A stretch of DNA of 64,000 nucleotides from Rosenbergiella metrosideri (GTDB lineage Bacteria; Pseudomonadota; Gammaproteobacteria; Enterobacterales; Enterobacteriaceae), in the NCBI RefSeq assembly GCF_022602565.1, contig NZ_JALBCV010000014.1, positions 1 to 64,000 of the forward strand, read 5' to 3'. The notes below the pieces were generated by a model, which was given only the letters and a program-made list of their open reading frames with translations, made no database searches and was not told the DNA's origin. A program made the position numbers and the translations under genes. Positions 27,675 to 37,369 of this stretch are shown piece after piece. How positions within the stretch are numbered: position 1 is the first letter of the stretch; each line of letters starts with the position of its first letter.

Positions 27675-30311
27675 TCACTTCGCTATTTTTACAACAAACT
27701 TACCTGAGGAAAAGGTCAGCTTTACCGTCGAGCCAGCTATATCAACCTGCCTCTTTAATATTGTCTTACTCAACAATGGCATTATTTTCTGTTCGATAAA
27801 ACGAATAAGCGCACGGCCTCCAGCATCTGAGATGCCACATTCATCAATGACCTGTTGTACTACTGCAGCACTGTAAACCAATGTTGCTTGATATTGTGTA
27901 TGTAATCGTTGACTAATCTTATTCAAAGAGAGTTCAACAATCTTTTTAAGAGATTCCATTTGCAAAGGTAAATATGGAATAACAGTCAACCTCCCTAAAA
28001 AGGCGGCAGGGAAAACATTGAGTAACTCAGGTTTGAGATTGTTTAATAACGTCTCAATGTTTTGGCATTTTTCAATCTCAGCACATTGCTGCATGATCAT
28101 CTCACTACCAATATTGCTCGTCAGTAACAATATGGTATTTTTAAAATCTATTTTGCGCCCTTCACCGTCTTCCATCTCCCCTTTGTCAAACACCTGATAG
28201 AAAAGCTCATGCACATCTGGGTGAGCTTTTTCAATTTCATCAAGGAGCACCACACTGTAAGGTTTCTTACGTACTGCTTCAGTCAATACTCCACCATTGC
28301 CATAGCCAACATAGCCGGGGGGCGATCCCTTGAGTGAGGAGATAGTGTGCGCTTCTTGGAATTCACTCATATTAATAGTGATCAAGTTTTGCTTGCCACC
28401 ATATAAACTGTCTACGATCGCCAGCGCAGTTTCAGTCTTACCCACGCCTGAAGGACCTACCAGCATGAATACGCCCAGCGGTTTGCACGGATCAGCCAGT
28501 CCTGCTCTTCCCGTCATGATGATCTCGCTGAGTTGAGAAAGTGACGCTTCCTGACCAATAACACGCTCACTAAGACGCTGCGGTAATGTCATGACTTTCT
28601 GCACATCATCTTTCAGCATTTGTCCAACCGGAATCGCGGTCCAATCGCTGACAATACTTGCTATAAGGTCTTCATTGACCTCTGCATGGACAAGATGCTC
28701 TTCCTGTCGCAATTGACTCAATCGATCCTCTTCTGCAATTAACTGCTGACGAAGCGCCTCGCTCTCCAGAGCATCATCTTCTGAACTCCTCTCCATGATC
28801 TGCTGACGCAGTGCGATGATGCTTTCCGTAGCCTGTTGTTCAGTACGCCACCGTTCAGTAAGTTCCGCTATCTTACTTTCAAGCTCTAGCAGTTCAGCTG
28901 TGAGCTGCTCTTGACGCTCGCTTTGAGCTTTTCCGAGTTGTCCGGCTTTTTCCAGCAATGACAACGCTGTTTGACCACTTTGGTACTGCCATCGCAGGGT
29001 GTTAAGCTGCTTAGGTGGGGAGAACTGGGCGATAGCTACGCGCGCACAGGCGGTATCCAATAAGCTGATGGCTTTATCCGGTAACTGCCTAGCAGGAATG
29101 TAGCGCTGTGAGAGTGTAACAGCGGCTTGTGTCGCCTCTTCCATTATCCAGACGCCATGATGTTTCTCCAACGAGGGGATAAGGCTGTGCAACATGGCAA
29201 TTGCTTGTTGCTCATCTGGCTCATCGATCTGCAGGACTTGAAAACGTCGTGTCAGTGCTGGATCTTTTTCAATATGCCGTTTGAACTCACTCCAAGTCGT
29301 TGCACCAATTGTCCGCAGCTGACCGCGGGCCAGCGCAGGTTTCAATAGATTAGCAGCATCACCAGTCCCTGCATTTCCACCCGCACCGATCAAGGTATGC
29401 ACTTCATCGATGAACAACACTACGGGCTGCTCAGAAGCAATCGCTTCATCTAAGACAATTTTAAGCCGGGCTTCGAACTCCCCTTTCATGCTAGCACCTG
29501 CTGAAAGAGCCATAACGTCTAATGAGAGTAAACGGACGTCACGCAATGCCGGAGGAACAAGGCCCGAGGTTATCGCCTGTGCCAGCCCCTCGACTACAGC
29601 AGTCTTCCCTACCCCTGCTTCACCAGTCAGCAGTGGGTTATTTTGTCGCCGTCGCAATAAAATATCCGCCATACTGGCAATTTCGCTATCACGTCCCAGC
29701 ACCGGATCGATGTCGCCTTGTCGAGCCAGTTCAGTCAAATCGGTGGTATATTTTGCTAGCGCGTCACCCTCTGTTTTTTTGAGCAGGTCAACGTCCTTAC
29801 CAGATTCGAGCGTTCTATCACCTTGAATTTCAGATTCTTCATCCGAACCAGCAGTGATCTCTTTTAGGTTGGCTTGCAGGACATGAGGGTTGATACGCCC
29901 TAGTGCAGGAATAATCTTCAGCAGTTCACGTCGCAGTTCGCTGTGCGAAAGCATCGCTAAAAAAAGATGTACGCTTCGAATACGATGTTGTAGACACTCA
30001 AGGCTTGCACATATCCAGGCTCTTTCGATCGCCAGTTCTATCTGCCAGGAGAAATCATTAATTGATTCCGCACCTGAAGGGAGCGCCGCTAGACTTGTTG
30101 CCAGACCGCGTTCAATCACCTCAGCATCAAGCTCGAAAAACGTAACGATATGTTGGAGATCATTATTGCCCCCAAACCAAAGCTGATTGACCCAGTGAAC
30201 AAGCTCAATATTCGGGTTACCACGTAATTTACACAGGCCAGCAGCACTTTCTATCGATGAAAAAAGTGTTTTATTGAGTTTATTAAATAGGTCTTTCCTC
30301 TGGATAGCCAC
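27675..30311 (-). CDS. clpV: T6SS AAA+ ATPase ClpV (TssH)
   Basis: An 878-residue protein from a GTG start with AGGAAAGAGAG upstream. It has an N-domain, Walker A1 GEAGVGKT at 230-237, Walker B Leu-Phe-Ile-Asp-Glu-Val-His-Thr, a coiled middle domain (~430-540), Walker A2 Gly-Pro-Ser-Gly-Val-Gly-Lys-Thr-Glu and the matching Leu-Leu-Asp-Glu-Ile-Glu-Lys-Ala-His. ClpV disassembles contracted TssBC sheaths for reuse. It is the first gene of the leftward operon, facing tssF across a 650-base promoter region, and is separated from tssB by the fimbrial genes. Confidence 0.97.
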   Translation of the reverse strand: MAIQRKDLFNKLNKTLFSSIESAAGLCKLRGNPNIELVHWVNQLWFGGNNDLQHIVTFFELDAEVIERGLATSLAALPSGAESINDFSWQIELAIERAWICASLECLQHRIRSVHLFLAMLSHSELRRELLKIIPALGRINPHVLQANLKEITAGSDEESEIQGDRTLESGKDVDLLKKTEGDALAKYTTDLTELARQGDIDPVLGRDSEIASMADILLRRRQNNPLLTGEAGVGKTAVVEGLAQAITSGLVPPALRDVRLLSLDVMALSAGASMKGEFEARLKIVLDEAIASEQPVVLFIDEVHTLIGAGGNAGTGDAANLLKPALARGQLRTIGATTWSEFKRHIEKDPALTRRFQVLQIDEPDEQQAIAMLHSLIPSLEKHHGVWIMEEATQAAVTLSQRYIPARQLPDKAISLLDTACARVAIAQFSPPKQLNTLRWQYQSGQTALSLLEKAGQLGKAQSERQEQLTAELLELESKIAELTERWRTEQQATESIIALRQQIMERSSEDDALESEALRQQLIAEEDRLSQLRQEEHLVHAEVNEDLIASIVSDWTAIPVGQMLKDDVQKVMTLPQRLSERVIGQEASLSQLSEIIMTGRAGLADPCKPLGVFMLVGPSGVGKTETALAIVDSLYGGKQNLITINMSEFQEAHTISSLKGSPPGYVGYGNGGVLTEAVRKKPYSVVLLDEIEKAHPDVHELFYQVFDKGEMEDGEGRKIDFKNTILLLTSNIGSEMIMQQCAEIEKCQNIETLLNNLKPELLNVFPAAFLGRLTVIPYLPLQMESLKKIVELSLNKISQRLHTQYQATLVYSAAVVQQVIDECGISDAGGRALIRFIEQKIMPLLSKTILKRQVDIAGSTVKLTFSSGKFVVKIAK

Positions 30312-30962
30312 GTCTCTCTTTCCTACTTATAATATTATTCTCTGTTTAATCTGTTATTAACTCTAATGCATATCGAATAGAAAAATAAAGCAAAACTCAC
30401 CACAACAATAACATATTTTAATAAAAATCCTATTTTCACAAAGTAAAATAATATTCATTATTTCTTAATGCGAAAAATAATTAATAATTCATCGAGAGTA
30501 ATAGCGTCATTTTGGTTGAAAACTATTTTCTCATTAGGAAAATATAAATAACTCTATTAACCCTTTATTTATCATTTCCACTTATCGATAGACCTCAAGA
30601 AAAAAACAAATATAAACCATATAAAATAGTAGGTTACCTGCATTGCGGTTTCTTTTTTCATCATCCAATCATAAATTGATGAATATTTTTTCACCCTATT
30701 CTTTTATGCGACTTAAAATTAAAACCACCAACATAATTCAACCTAAAATAAAGTGAGTCAGAGGAATTAATTCCCTTTGGTAAATAAAGAATTGACTAAA
30801 TAGCTATTTAAACCTCTAACATCGCATACTATACTCGTCATTACCGAGGATTATTAAAAAACTTAAAATTATAAGATCACTGCTGAATTGATTATTTCCA
30901 TCATGCACTCATCCTCCGGATACTCATTTTTTTAAAACACTCTTTTAATATTCGGGGCCTAC
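30312..30962. promoter_or_regulatory. Divergent control region of the two T6SS operons
   Basis: 650 bases, strongly AT-rich, no ORF. It must carry the promoters of clpV (leftward) and tssF (rightward). The AT richness would suit H-NS silencing. I found no convincing sigma-54 -24/-12 pair, Fur box or two-component operator by eye. Confidence 0.5.
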
Positions 30963-32843
30963 ATGGATCAAAAATTCTTAGACAGCTACAATACAGAATT
31001 GACATTCATGCGTGAGATGGCAAATGAGTTTGCCGAAAAGCATCCTAAAATTGCCGGACGCCTCGGCATGCATGGTATTGACGTCGCCGATCCCTTTGTA
31101 GAACGCTTAATCGAAGCATTCTGTTTCATGTCCGCGCGGACTCAACTTAAGCTCGATTCAGAATTTCCCCGCTTTACCCAACGGTTGCTTGATATTATCT
31201 ATCCTAATTACACCGCACCGGTTCCTTCAATGGGGGTAATTCAGCTCAAACCGAACTTAAAAGAAGGGGATCTCACGCGAGGATATTCAGTCCCGCGGGA
31301 CAGTGCGTTCTATACTCCAATCCCAGCTGGAGAAGTCACTCGCTGTGAATTCCGAAGTGGTCAAGAGGTTCAGCTTTGGCCACTAGAAATTACGGATGCT
31401 AGGTTAACCTCTTTACCCCCCGATATGCCCCACTTGGAGCGGTACAACATTCCGTTGGCTCCCTTGAAAAGTGCGTTAAGAATTAAGCTCTCATTACCTG
31501 ATGATATTACTTTTTCCCAACTCAACGGGCTGGAGCGTCTACCACTCTATATTGATGGTGATGAGCGAATTGTTTCGCACATTTTTGAATTACTCCACGC
31601 TGGACAAGTCGCGATGATCGTCCGCTCAGGTCGCGGAGATAATATGACTGACAGTATTGTTAGCCGCAATCCATTGGCCTTTGAAGGACTATCGTCCGGA
31701 CATAATCTTCTTCCCGCCGCCTGGAATATGTTCCATGGTCATAATTTGGTACAAGAGTACTTCTCCTGTCGTAAACGCTTTTATTTCTTTTCTCTGACGC
31801 AGCTGACAGACGGACTGATCCACAACCACACCTCAGAAGCAGAGATCATTATTCTGTTAAACCGTAATGCCTCACATCTGACGGAGCACATTTCCGCGTC
31901 CCGCTTCTTGCTGCACTGTACGCCGGTCATCAACCTGTTTTCCAGACGCTTAGACAAGCTTGAAATTAATCAACGCTCAAACGAATTTCACGCCACGCCA
32001 GACCGCAGCCGACCTCTCGATTTCGAGGTTCATTCAATTCGCAAAGTATTTGGTCAGCAAGCAGAAAATAGTAGCGAGGTGGTTTTCAACCCGCTCTATC
32101 AAACACGTCATAGTGCCCAAGGTAACTTTGGCCGATATTTCTCTACGCTACGCAAGCCACGCCAAACCAACAGTAATGCGCGTAAGTACGCAACTCGAAC
32201 TCCTTATTCTGGTACGGAGGTTTTTGTTTCACTGGTAGATCAGAAAGAGGCCCCCTGGCAAGACAATATCCGCTACTTATCAATTGAGGCGCTGATTACT
32301 AATCGAGATTTGCCCCGTTTAATCTTAGCTGACGGTAATTTTTCCTTGAGTATGCCAGATTCAGCGCCAGTTGAAGGTGCTCGATTTATCTTTCAACCCA
32401 GTGCTCCCCGATCACCGTTTGCTCAAGGCGAATCGGCTTGGCGACTCATTCGGCAGCTCAGCTTTAACTACCTACCTCTATCAGATATGCCCCATCACGA
32501 AGGGGGTGCTTCGCTGCGTAATATTTTGCGTCTTTTTGTTAGCGATTCAGATAACGAATCAATCAAGCAAATAGAGGCACTGGTGGGCTGTCACAGTACG
32601 CCAGTGGTCCGTCGCCTTCCTGGGAAAGGATTACTCATTTACGGTCGAGGGGTACGCTGCGAATTGACCATCGATGAAGAGAGTTTTTCCGGTATCAGCC
32701 CATATCTTTTTGGCATGATTATGGAAAATTATCTTGCTCGACACGCTGCGATAAATGTTTTTACTGAAACAGAATTACGCTCCATGCAGCGTGGGGTGAT
32801 AGGACAATGGCAGGCACGTCCGGGACAGCGAGGTATCTTGTGA
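30963..32843 (+). CDS. tssF: T6SS baseplate protein TssF
   Basis: A 626-residue protein with the family opening Phe-Leu-Asp-Ser-Tyr-Asn-Thr-Glu-Leu-x-Phe-Met-Arg-Glu, then Glu-Lys-His-Pro-Lys-Ile-Ala-Gly-Arg-Leu-Gly and Asp-Pro-Phe-Val-Glu-Arg-Leu. TssF forms the wedge with TssG and TssE. First gene of the rightward operon. Its stop shares GTGA with the likely tssG start. Confidence 0.97.
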   Translation: MDQKFLDSYNTELTFMREMANEFAEKHPKIAGRLGMHGIDVADPFVERLIEAFCFMSARTQLKLDSEFPRFTQRLLDIIYPNYTAPVPSMGVIQLKPNLKEGDLTRGYSVPRDSAFYTPIPAGEVTRCEFRSGQEVQLWPLEITDARLTSLPPDMPHLERYNIPLAPLKSALRIKLSLPDDITFSQLNGLERLPLYIDGDERIVSHIFELLHAGQVAMIVRSGRGDNMTDSIVSRNPLAFEGLSSGHNLLPAAWNMFHGHNLVQEYFSCRKRFYFFSLTQLTDGLIHNHTSEAEIIILLNRNASHLTEHISASRFLLHCTPVINLFSRRLDKLEINQRSNEFHATPDRSRPLDFEVHSIRKVFGQQAENSSEVVFNPLYQTRHSAQGNFGRYFSTLRKPRQTNSNARKYATRTPYSGTEVFVSLVDQKEAPWQDNIRYLSIEALITNRDLPRLILADGNFSLSMPDSAPVEGARFIFQPSAPRSPFAQGESAWRLIRQLSFNYLPLSDMPHHEGGASLRNILRLFVSDSDNESIKQIEALVGCHSTPVVRRLPGKGLLIYGRGVRCELTIDEESFSGISPYLFGMIMENYLARHAAINVFTETELRSMQRGVIGQWQARPGQRGIL

Positions 32844-33868
32844 CTGTGCGTGATAACAGCTCTCTCGACCAAAAGCCTATGACTCACTGCGCCGAGGATG
32901 ATCAGAGTATCCAGAATGGCTTCATCCCGCTACTTCGGAAGCTTGCGGCACAGTCTCCAGAAAGGCCCGTACCAGGAAGCGCTCGCTTGCCGACACAAGA
33001 AAACTTTCGCCTAAGCCAAAAAGCGCATATGAATTTTGCGCCCCGCGAAATAGCGTCTCTTAGCCAGACGGCTGACAAGACCGATATCGAACTTTTCGGC
33101 CTAGGTATATGGGGCCCCCAGGGAGCCATGCCACTCCATCTCACCGAGCTGGCCTATACTCGATCAGAGTCACATGATGATACGCTAAATGCCTTTGTCG
33201 ATATCTTCCATCACCGCGCCCTCGCACAATTTTGGCGTGCATGGTTCGTCTCTCAGGATACGGCTTCTCTTGATCGCCCTCATGATGAACGTTTCTCATT
33301 TTATGTTGGCAGTTTGGCTGGCCTTGATCCTCAAGAACTGCTCGACAGCGCGCTGCCGTTGCATCCACGACTCTCCTCTGCTGCCCATCTAATTCGTGAG
33401 TCACGTAACCCTGAAGGCCTGATTGGTGCACTTCACTATTACTTCGATGTCCCCGTACAGATACAGGAATTCGCCAGTCAGTGGATCAGCCTAGAAAATG
33501 CAGATCGTTCCCAGCTCGGCATTATGAATGGCTCATCCAGCTTAGGAGATGGTGCAATTTTAGGCAGCATGGTCGTTGATAGGCAGCATAAATTTCAGCT
33601 TATTTTCGGGCCCCTTAGTCTAGAACAGTATCGGTGCTTCAGCCCAACCGGCGAGGATTTACCGGTACTGCGTGAATGGGTAAGAAATTTCGTGGGCTTC
33701 GAATATGCCTGGGAAGTCAGCTTGGTGTTATCCGCTGAAGAAGTGCCTTATGCATCTCTCGGTGAGACGCACCAACTGGGTTACACCAGCTGGCTAACAC
33801 GCAGCGATACATCTACTGCGCTGGCAGGCATGAGTTTCGATCCCGAAGCACAGTCCCGCTGGGCCTAA
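32840..33868 (+). CDS. tssG: T6SS baseplate protein TssG
   Basis: About 342 residues. I chose the GTG at 32840: it overlaps the tssF stop as GTGA and has GAGG before it; an ATG at 32807 would overlap tssF by 37 bases. Typical motifs: Pro-x-x-Glu-Asn-Phe-Arg-Leu near the start, Gly-Leu-Gly-Ile-Trp-Gly-Pro-Gln-Gly-Ala-Met-Pro-Leu-His, Leu-Asn-Ala-Phe-Val-Asp-Ile-Phe-His-His-Arg. Two TssG copies contact TssF in each wedge. The extreme N-terminus is less conserved than usual. Confidence 0.94.
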   Translation: MTVRDNSSLDQKPMTHCAEDDQSIQNGFIPLLRKLAAQSPERPVPGSARLPTQENFRLSQKAHMNFAPREIASLSQTADKTDIELFGLGIWGPQGAMPLHLTELAYTRSESHDDTLNAFVDIFHHRALAQFWRAWFVSQDTASLDRPHDERFSFYVGSLAGLDPQELLDSALPLHPRLSSAAHLIRESRNPEGLIGALHYYFDVPVQIQEFASQWISLENADRSQLGIMNGSSSLGDGAILGSMVVDRQHKFQLIFGPLSLEQYRCFSPTGEDLPVLREWVRNFVGFEYAWEVSLVLSAEEVPYASLGETHQLGYTSWLTRSDTSTALAGMSFDPEAQSRWA

Positions 33869-33900
33869 CCATCACTTTTCTTTTTTGAGACAGGAGCAAT

Positions 33901-34995
33901 ATGTTGCCGAACTTAACTTACCCCTGCCCGGAGTGGTATTTGCCGCTGCTAGAGCCGACAAATGATTCCCCCCCCTGTGGGGAAAGTCTCGAATATGATC
34001 CAGCATTTATCATGCTCCAAGGACAGCTTCAGCCTCGACTTGGGGCCGAATATGGTGATTTTGTCGAGGCTATCGATCCCATCAAATGGGCTGAGGTTGA
34101 ACGTGAAGCACGCACACTCTTGTTAAAAAGTAAGGATGTACGGCTAGTTATTATCTTAATGCGCTGTCGGTTACACAGTATCGGCTTATCGGCGGTCAAT
34201 GAAGGGCTAAATGCTCTCCTTCACTTGATTACGCAATGGCCTCAAGATTTTCATCCCTTACCCATGGATGAGGGAGAGTATGTACCCATCCTACGCGCTA
34301 ATGCTTTTGCTGAATTGAGCTCACACGAAGGTTATTTAGCCGACCTACGCCTTGAGCCACTTCCTAAAGCGAAGGGTTTACAACTCACCTTAAGGGACGT
34401 TGAACGAGCGCTTAGTGGTCCGGCTGATGAGGATACGCAGAGCGAAGTGACGGTAAAAGCGATTTTAGAAACGTTGCATAACGATCCTTCCATCGTTTCT
34501 CTGCAACACGCCGCTGAAAAGTTACGCGAACTCAAGGCAATTCTTGATCACAGCTTGGGCGATGATGCCCCCGATTTCTCGGCGTTGACCTCGCTGCTAG
34601 TGTTTTTTTCCAGCAATACAGCTATCGCCCCCTTAGAAAACGATCAGCCAGTTCAGTCAGAGACGCCCCTCCCTACGTGCCACGTGGAGCCACCGAACGC
34701 GTCGTCGCCCCCCCCTAATCCTCTGCCATCAGCAGATCCACGGCCTTTATCGGTAGAAAAAACAGTAATAACAACACCATCCGCTGCGGTTATCAGCGAT
34801 CGGCGGGAAGCCTTACGTCGACTGGAACAACTACGTAGCTGGTTCAGCGAGAAGGAGCCTAGCTCTCCCGCAATTTTACTCCTGAGCCTCACTGCACATA
34901 CCGTCGGCAAAAGTTTTATTGAGCTGTTGGATATCTTACCCGCCGAACTTATCGCTAATTTAAAATCTTTACAGGACATAGCAGAATGCGACTAA
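33901..34995 (+). CDS. tssA: T6SS assembly protein TssA (ImpA N-domain)
   Basis: A 364-residue protein. The N-terminal ImpA domain holds Pro-Cys-Gly-Glu-Ser-Leu-Glu-Tyr-Asp-Pro-Ala-Phe and Trp-Ala-Glu-Val-Glu-Arg-Glu-Ala. The middle (~240-290) is a Pro/Ser-rich linker, and a short C-terminal helical domain begins with Arg-Arg-Glu-Ala-Leu-Arg-Arg-Leu. TssA primes tube and sheath growth and may cap the distal end. It overlaps the following adhesin gene by 10 bases. Confidence 0.95.
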   Translation: MLPNLTYPCPEWYLPLLEPTNDSPPCGESLEYDPAFIMLQGQLQPRLGAEYGDFVEAIDPIKWAEVEREARTLLLKSKDVRLVIILMRCRLHSIGLSAVNEGLNALLHLITQWPQDFHPLPMDEGEYVPILRANAFAELSSHEGYLADLRLEPLPKAKGLQLTLRDVERALSGPADEDTQSEVTVKAILETLHNDPSIVSLQHAAEKLRELKAILDHSLGDDAPDFSALTSLLVFFSSNTAIAPLENDQPVQSETPLPTCHVEPPNASSPPPNPLPSADPRPLSVEKTVITTPSAAVISDRREALRRLEQLRSWFSEKEPSSPAILLLSLTAHTVGKSFIELLDILPAELIANLKSLQDIAECD

Positions 34996-36014
34996 TTTCT
35001 AAACTGTTTATTACCTGCAATTTTATTTTACTTCAGCCGTGCTTGGCTGACTGTCCCTTTATCAAAGATGGTTTCGAATCGCTTTCTATACCTGGCTTTC
35101 CTATTTTCCTTACTCTGCCAGCAAAAACGTTTAATATTGATGCAGATGCCGCTGCTGGTACGCTCATCGGTAAAATGAGTGTTGCCGCAAACACCTTTAA
35201 CGACGTCTATTACGACTGTAATAAAATTCCCACCTATCTTTACGGTAAAACACTTAATACGACTGGCCTCACGGATCTTTCTAACAACACCTTTGCGGTG
35301 GGCGATACCGGTCTTTCAATTTTACCTTCCCTCACCTCAAAAGGTGCAACCGGCTATTTCCCATCCATGCCTAGAACGCTACAAGTGAACCCAGATAGCC
35401 CCTATATCGTGTTTACTAAAAACACGTCTTTCGAGGTGCAAATTTACAAGAGGAACGCCCAGCTTAAACTGCATGACCCACAGGGGGAAGTCGTTCTTCC
35501 TCCAACGGTCGCCTTCATCACCCAATGGATTAACAGCGACACCCCAGGTGATAACAGAGCTTTTACCGTTAATCTCGGCGGGGTGACTATTGTAAGTACG
35601 CCTGTATGTAAAACCGACCAATCCATAAAAGATGTGCCATTCGGCAGCATTACAGAAACCACGCTCAACAATGGCATCAAACGTGACCTACATTTCACAC
35701 TTCAGTGCCAGACCGATTTCGGTACTTACAATGCCATCGCAAGTATCAATGCTCGCCAGCGTACATCGGATAACAAGTACATTACTGTAACCGATGCCGC
35801 AGGCAATACAGACAGGCTCAAGATTGGGATTACCGACAGTCAAGGTAAGACAATGAACGTGGATGGTACGTCCTCTGAATCTAAGTACAGCGTCCAAAAC
35901 AACAACGCTGCACAATTCAACTGGAGTGCCACGTTATTACGCGCCTCCCCCACCCTTTTACCCGCAGTGGGGGATTTTACCGCTCATGCTGAAATTACTT
36001 TCCAGATCAATTAA
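34986..36014 (+). CDS. Fimbrial tip adhesin (two-domain, FimH-like layout)
   Basis: A 342-residue secreted protein: signal peptide (about 1-21), then a Cys-containing lectin-like domain to ~residue 200, and a pilin domain over ~205-342 with a Cys pair (Thr-Pro-Val-Cys ... Leu-Gln-Cys-Gln) and a C-terminal Ala-Glu-Ile-Thr-Phe-Gln-Ile-Asn strand. This is the architecture of chaperone-usher tip adhesins. It overlaps tssA by 10 bases and so is translated from the T6SS mRNA, while pilin, chaperone, usher and minor subunit lie in the opposite T6SS operon. The receptor cannot be predicted. Confidence 0.8.
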   Translation: MRLISKLFITCNFILLQPCLADCPFIKDGFESLSIPGFPIFLTLPAKTFNIDADAAAGTLIGKMSVAANTFNDVYYDCNKIPTYLYGKTLNTTGLTDLSNNTFAVGDTGLSILPSLTSKGATGYFPSMPRTLQVNPDSPYIVFTKNTSFEVQIYKRNAQLKLHDPQGEVVLPPTVAFITQWINSDTPGDNRAFTVNLGGVTIVSTPVCKTDQSIKDVPFGSITETTLNNGIKRDLHFTLQCQTDFGTYNAIASINARQRTSDNKYITVTDAAGNTDRLKIGITDSQGKTMNVDGTSSESKYSVQNNNAAQFNWSATLLRASPTLLPAVGDFTAHAEITFQIN

Positions 36015-36040
36015 CCCTCGTCAAAGCAGTCAATAAACGG

Positions 36041-37369
36041 ATGAAAACTTCAGATAGTACTATATTCGTGAATATCGCCAGCTACCGTGACCCAGAGCTG
36101 TGCCCCACCTTGCATAGTCTGATTCACGGCGCGGAGAAGCCAGAGAATTTACACATTGTGATCTGCTGGCAGGACAACGGCGATATCCAATCCTTCCTCA
36201 ATGCCGGGCTAACATTGGTGAGTCAATCAGAGCAGTTTTATCAATTCCGCTACAGGGGGGTATTGCTCAAGGTTATCGCTGTTAACTATTTAAAAAGTGA
36301 GGGTGCGTGCTGGGCACGCTATCAAGTAGACCAATGTTATCAACAAGAACGCTATTTACTACAGATTGACTCGCACTGCCGCTTTATCATTGGCTGGGAT
36401 ACGGCGATGATCACCATGCTTGAAAGCTTGCGTAGTCAGAGTTCAAAACCTGTGCTTTCCTGCTACCCTCCAGCTTACACGCCAGGTCACGACGAAGATC
36501 GCAAAGATTATCTATCGCGTCTGGTCTTCAACGATTTCAGTAAAGAAGGTATCGTCGCTCAACATTCTACCCAATTTAAAGCCGACGCCCCCACTCGGAG
36601 CGGCTATATTGCTGGCGGTTTTATTTTTGCTGACGGTCACTTCGTCACCCGTGTCCCTAATGATCCAGCTATTTTCTTTATCGGGGAAGAGTTCAATCGT
36701 GCAATGCGTGCCTGGACGCATGGTTACGACGTCTGGACGGTACATCGGATTATCCTCTGGCATTATTACCAACGCCAAAATGCACCGAAAGTATGGGATG
36801 ATCACTCAAACGAAGCGAAAGAAAAAGGGCTGATTGATACCGTCTGGTGGCAACGCAATCAAGCGTCGACGTTGCACGTTCGACGCCTGCTCAACACAGA
36901 CGCTGCAGAAACCTTTTCCCAACCATGGGGGCTGGGACGTCAACGTTCGCTGCTGGAGTTTCAGTACCGAATTGGTATCGACCTTATTGGGCAGCGTGTT
37001 CATCCGGATGTATGGGGAACAGAGAAAGTCAGCTGGTTCGAGGATCTTCCCGACGACCATCAGAAATGGGTGCAAAGTTTACGTTTCTTTCATAATAAAA
37101 CCCTCATGTTGAGCCAAGATGAAATCAACCTAACGCGTAATGACGTTGTGTGGTGGCACGTTGGGGTCTATAGCCAGGCGAAGCGCCCAATAATGTTACG
37201 TCGCTATTCTCCAGCAGCCTTTTGCCAACTCTTCACCAATGATGGTCAGCAATCCAGACAGCTTAAGCTACGCTTTGATACGCTGAGCTGTGCCGATGCC
37301 CAAACAGTCCGTATCTGCGCCTTTACTGACCGGTACGAGTGGGATGATGTACTGGAGAAAAGCTGGTGA
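36041..37369 (+). CDS. GlcNAc-transferase-family glycosyltransferase in the T6SS operon
   Basis: A 442-residue soluble protein. The start Ile-Phe-Val-Asn-Ile-Ala-Ser-Tyr-Arg-Asp-Pro-Glu-Leu-Cys-Pro-Thr-Leu, then Leu-Leu-Gln-Ile-Asp-Ser-His-Cys-Arg-Phe (a DxD-like motif) and Phe-Ile-Gly-Glu-Glu, match the GlcNAc transferase family (PF11397) that includes the Skp1 hydroxyproline GlcNAc-transferase. It is a GT-A enzyme, so UDP-GlcNAc is the likely donor. It is coupled to the next gene by a GTGA overlap. Its acceptor is unknown; fimbrial subunits, the Pro/Thr/Ser-rich VgrG tail or lipid glycans are possible. Confidence 0.8.
   Translation: MKTSDSTIFVNIASYRDPELCPTLHSLIHGAEKPENLHIVICWQDNGDIQSFLNAGLTLVSQSEQFYQFRYRGVLLKVIAVNYLKSEGACWARYQVDQCYQQERYLLQIDSHCRFIIGWDTAMITMLESLRSQSSKPVLSCYPPAYTPGHDEDRKDYLSRLVFNDFSKEGIVAQHSTQFKADAPTRSGYIAGGFIFADGHFVTRVPNDPAIFFIGEEFNRAMRAWTHGYDVWTVHRIILWHYYQRQNAPKVWDDHSNEAKEKGLIDTVWWQRNQASTLHVRRLLNTDAAETFSQPWGLGRQRSLLEFQYRIGIDLIGQRVHPDVWGTEKVSWFEDLPDDHQKWVQSLRFFHNKTLMLSQDEINLTRNDVVWWHVGVYSQAKRPIMLRRYSPAAFCQLFTNDGQQSRQLKLRFDTLSCADAQTVRICAFTDRYEWDDVLEKSW

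Noticed and set aside
30312-30962. Sigma-54 promoter in the T6SS divergent region
   Set aside because: The best GG-N10-GC match lacks most other consensus bases.
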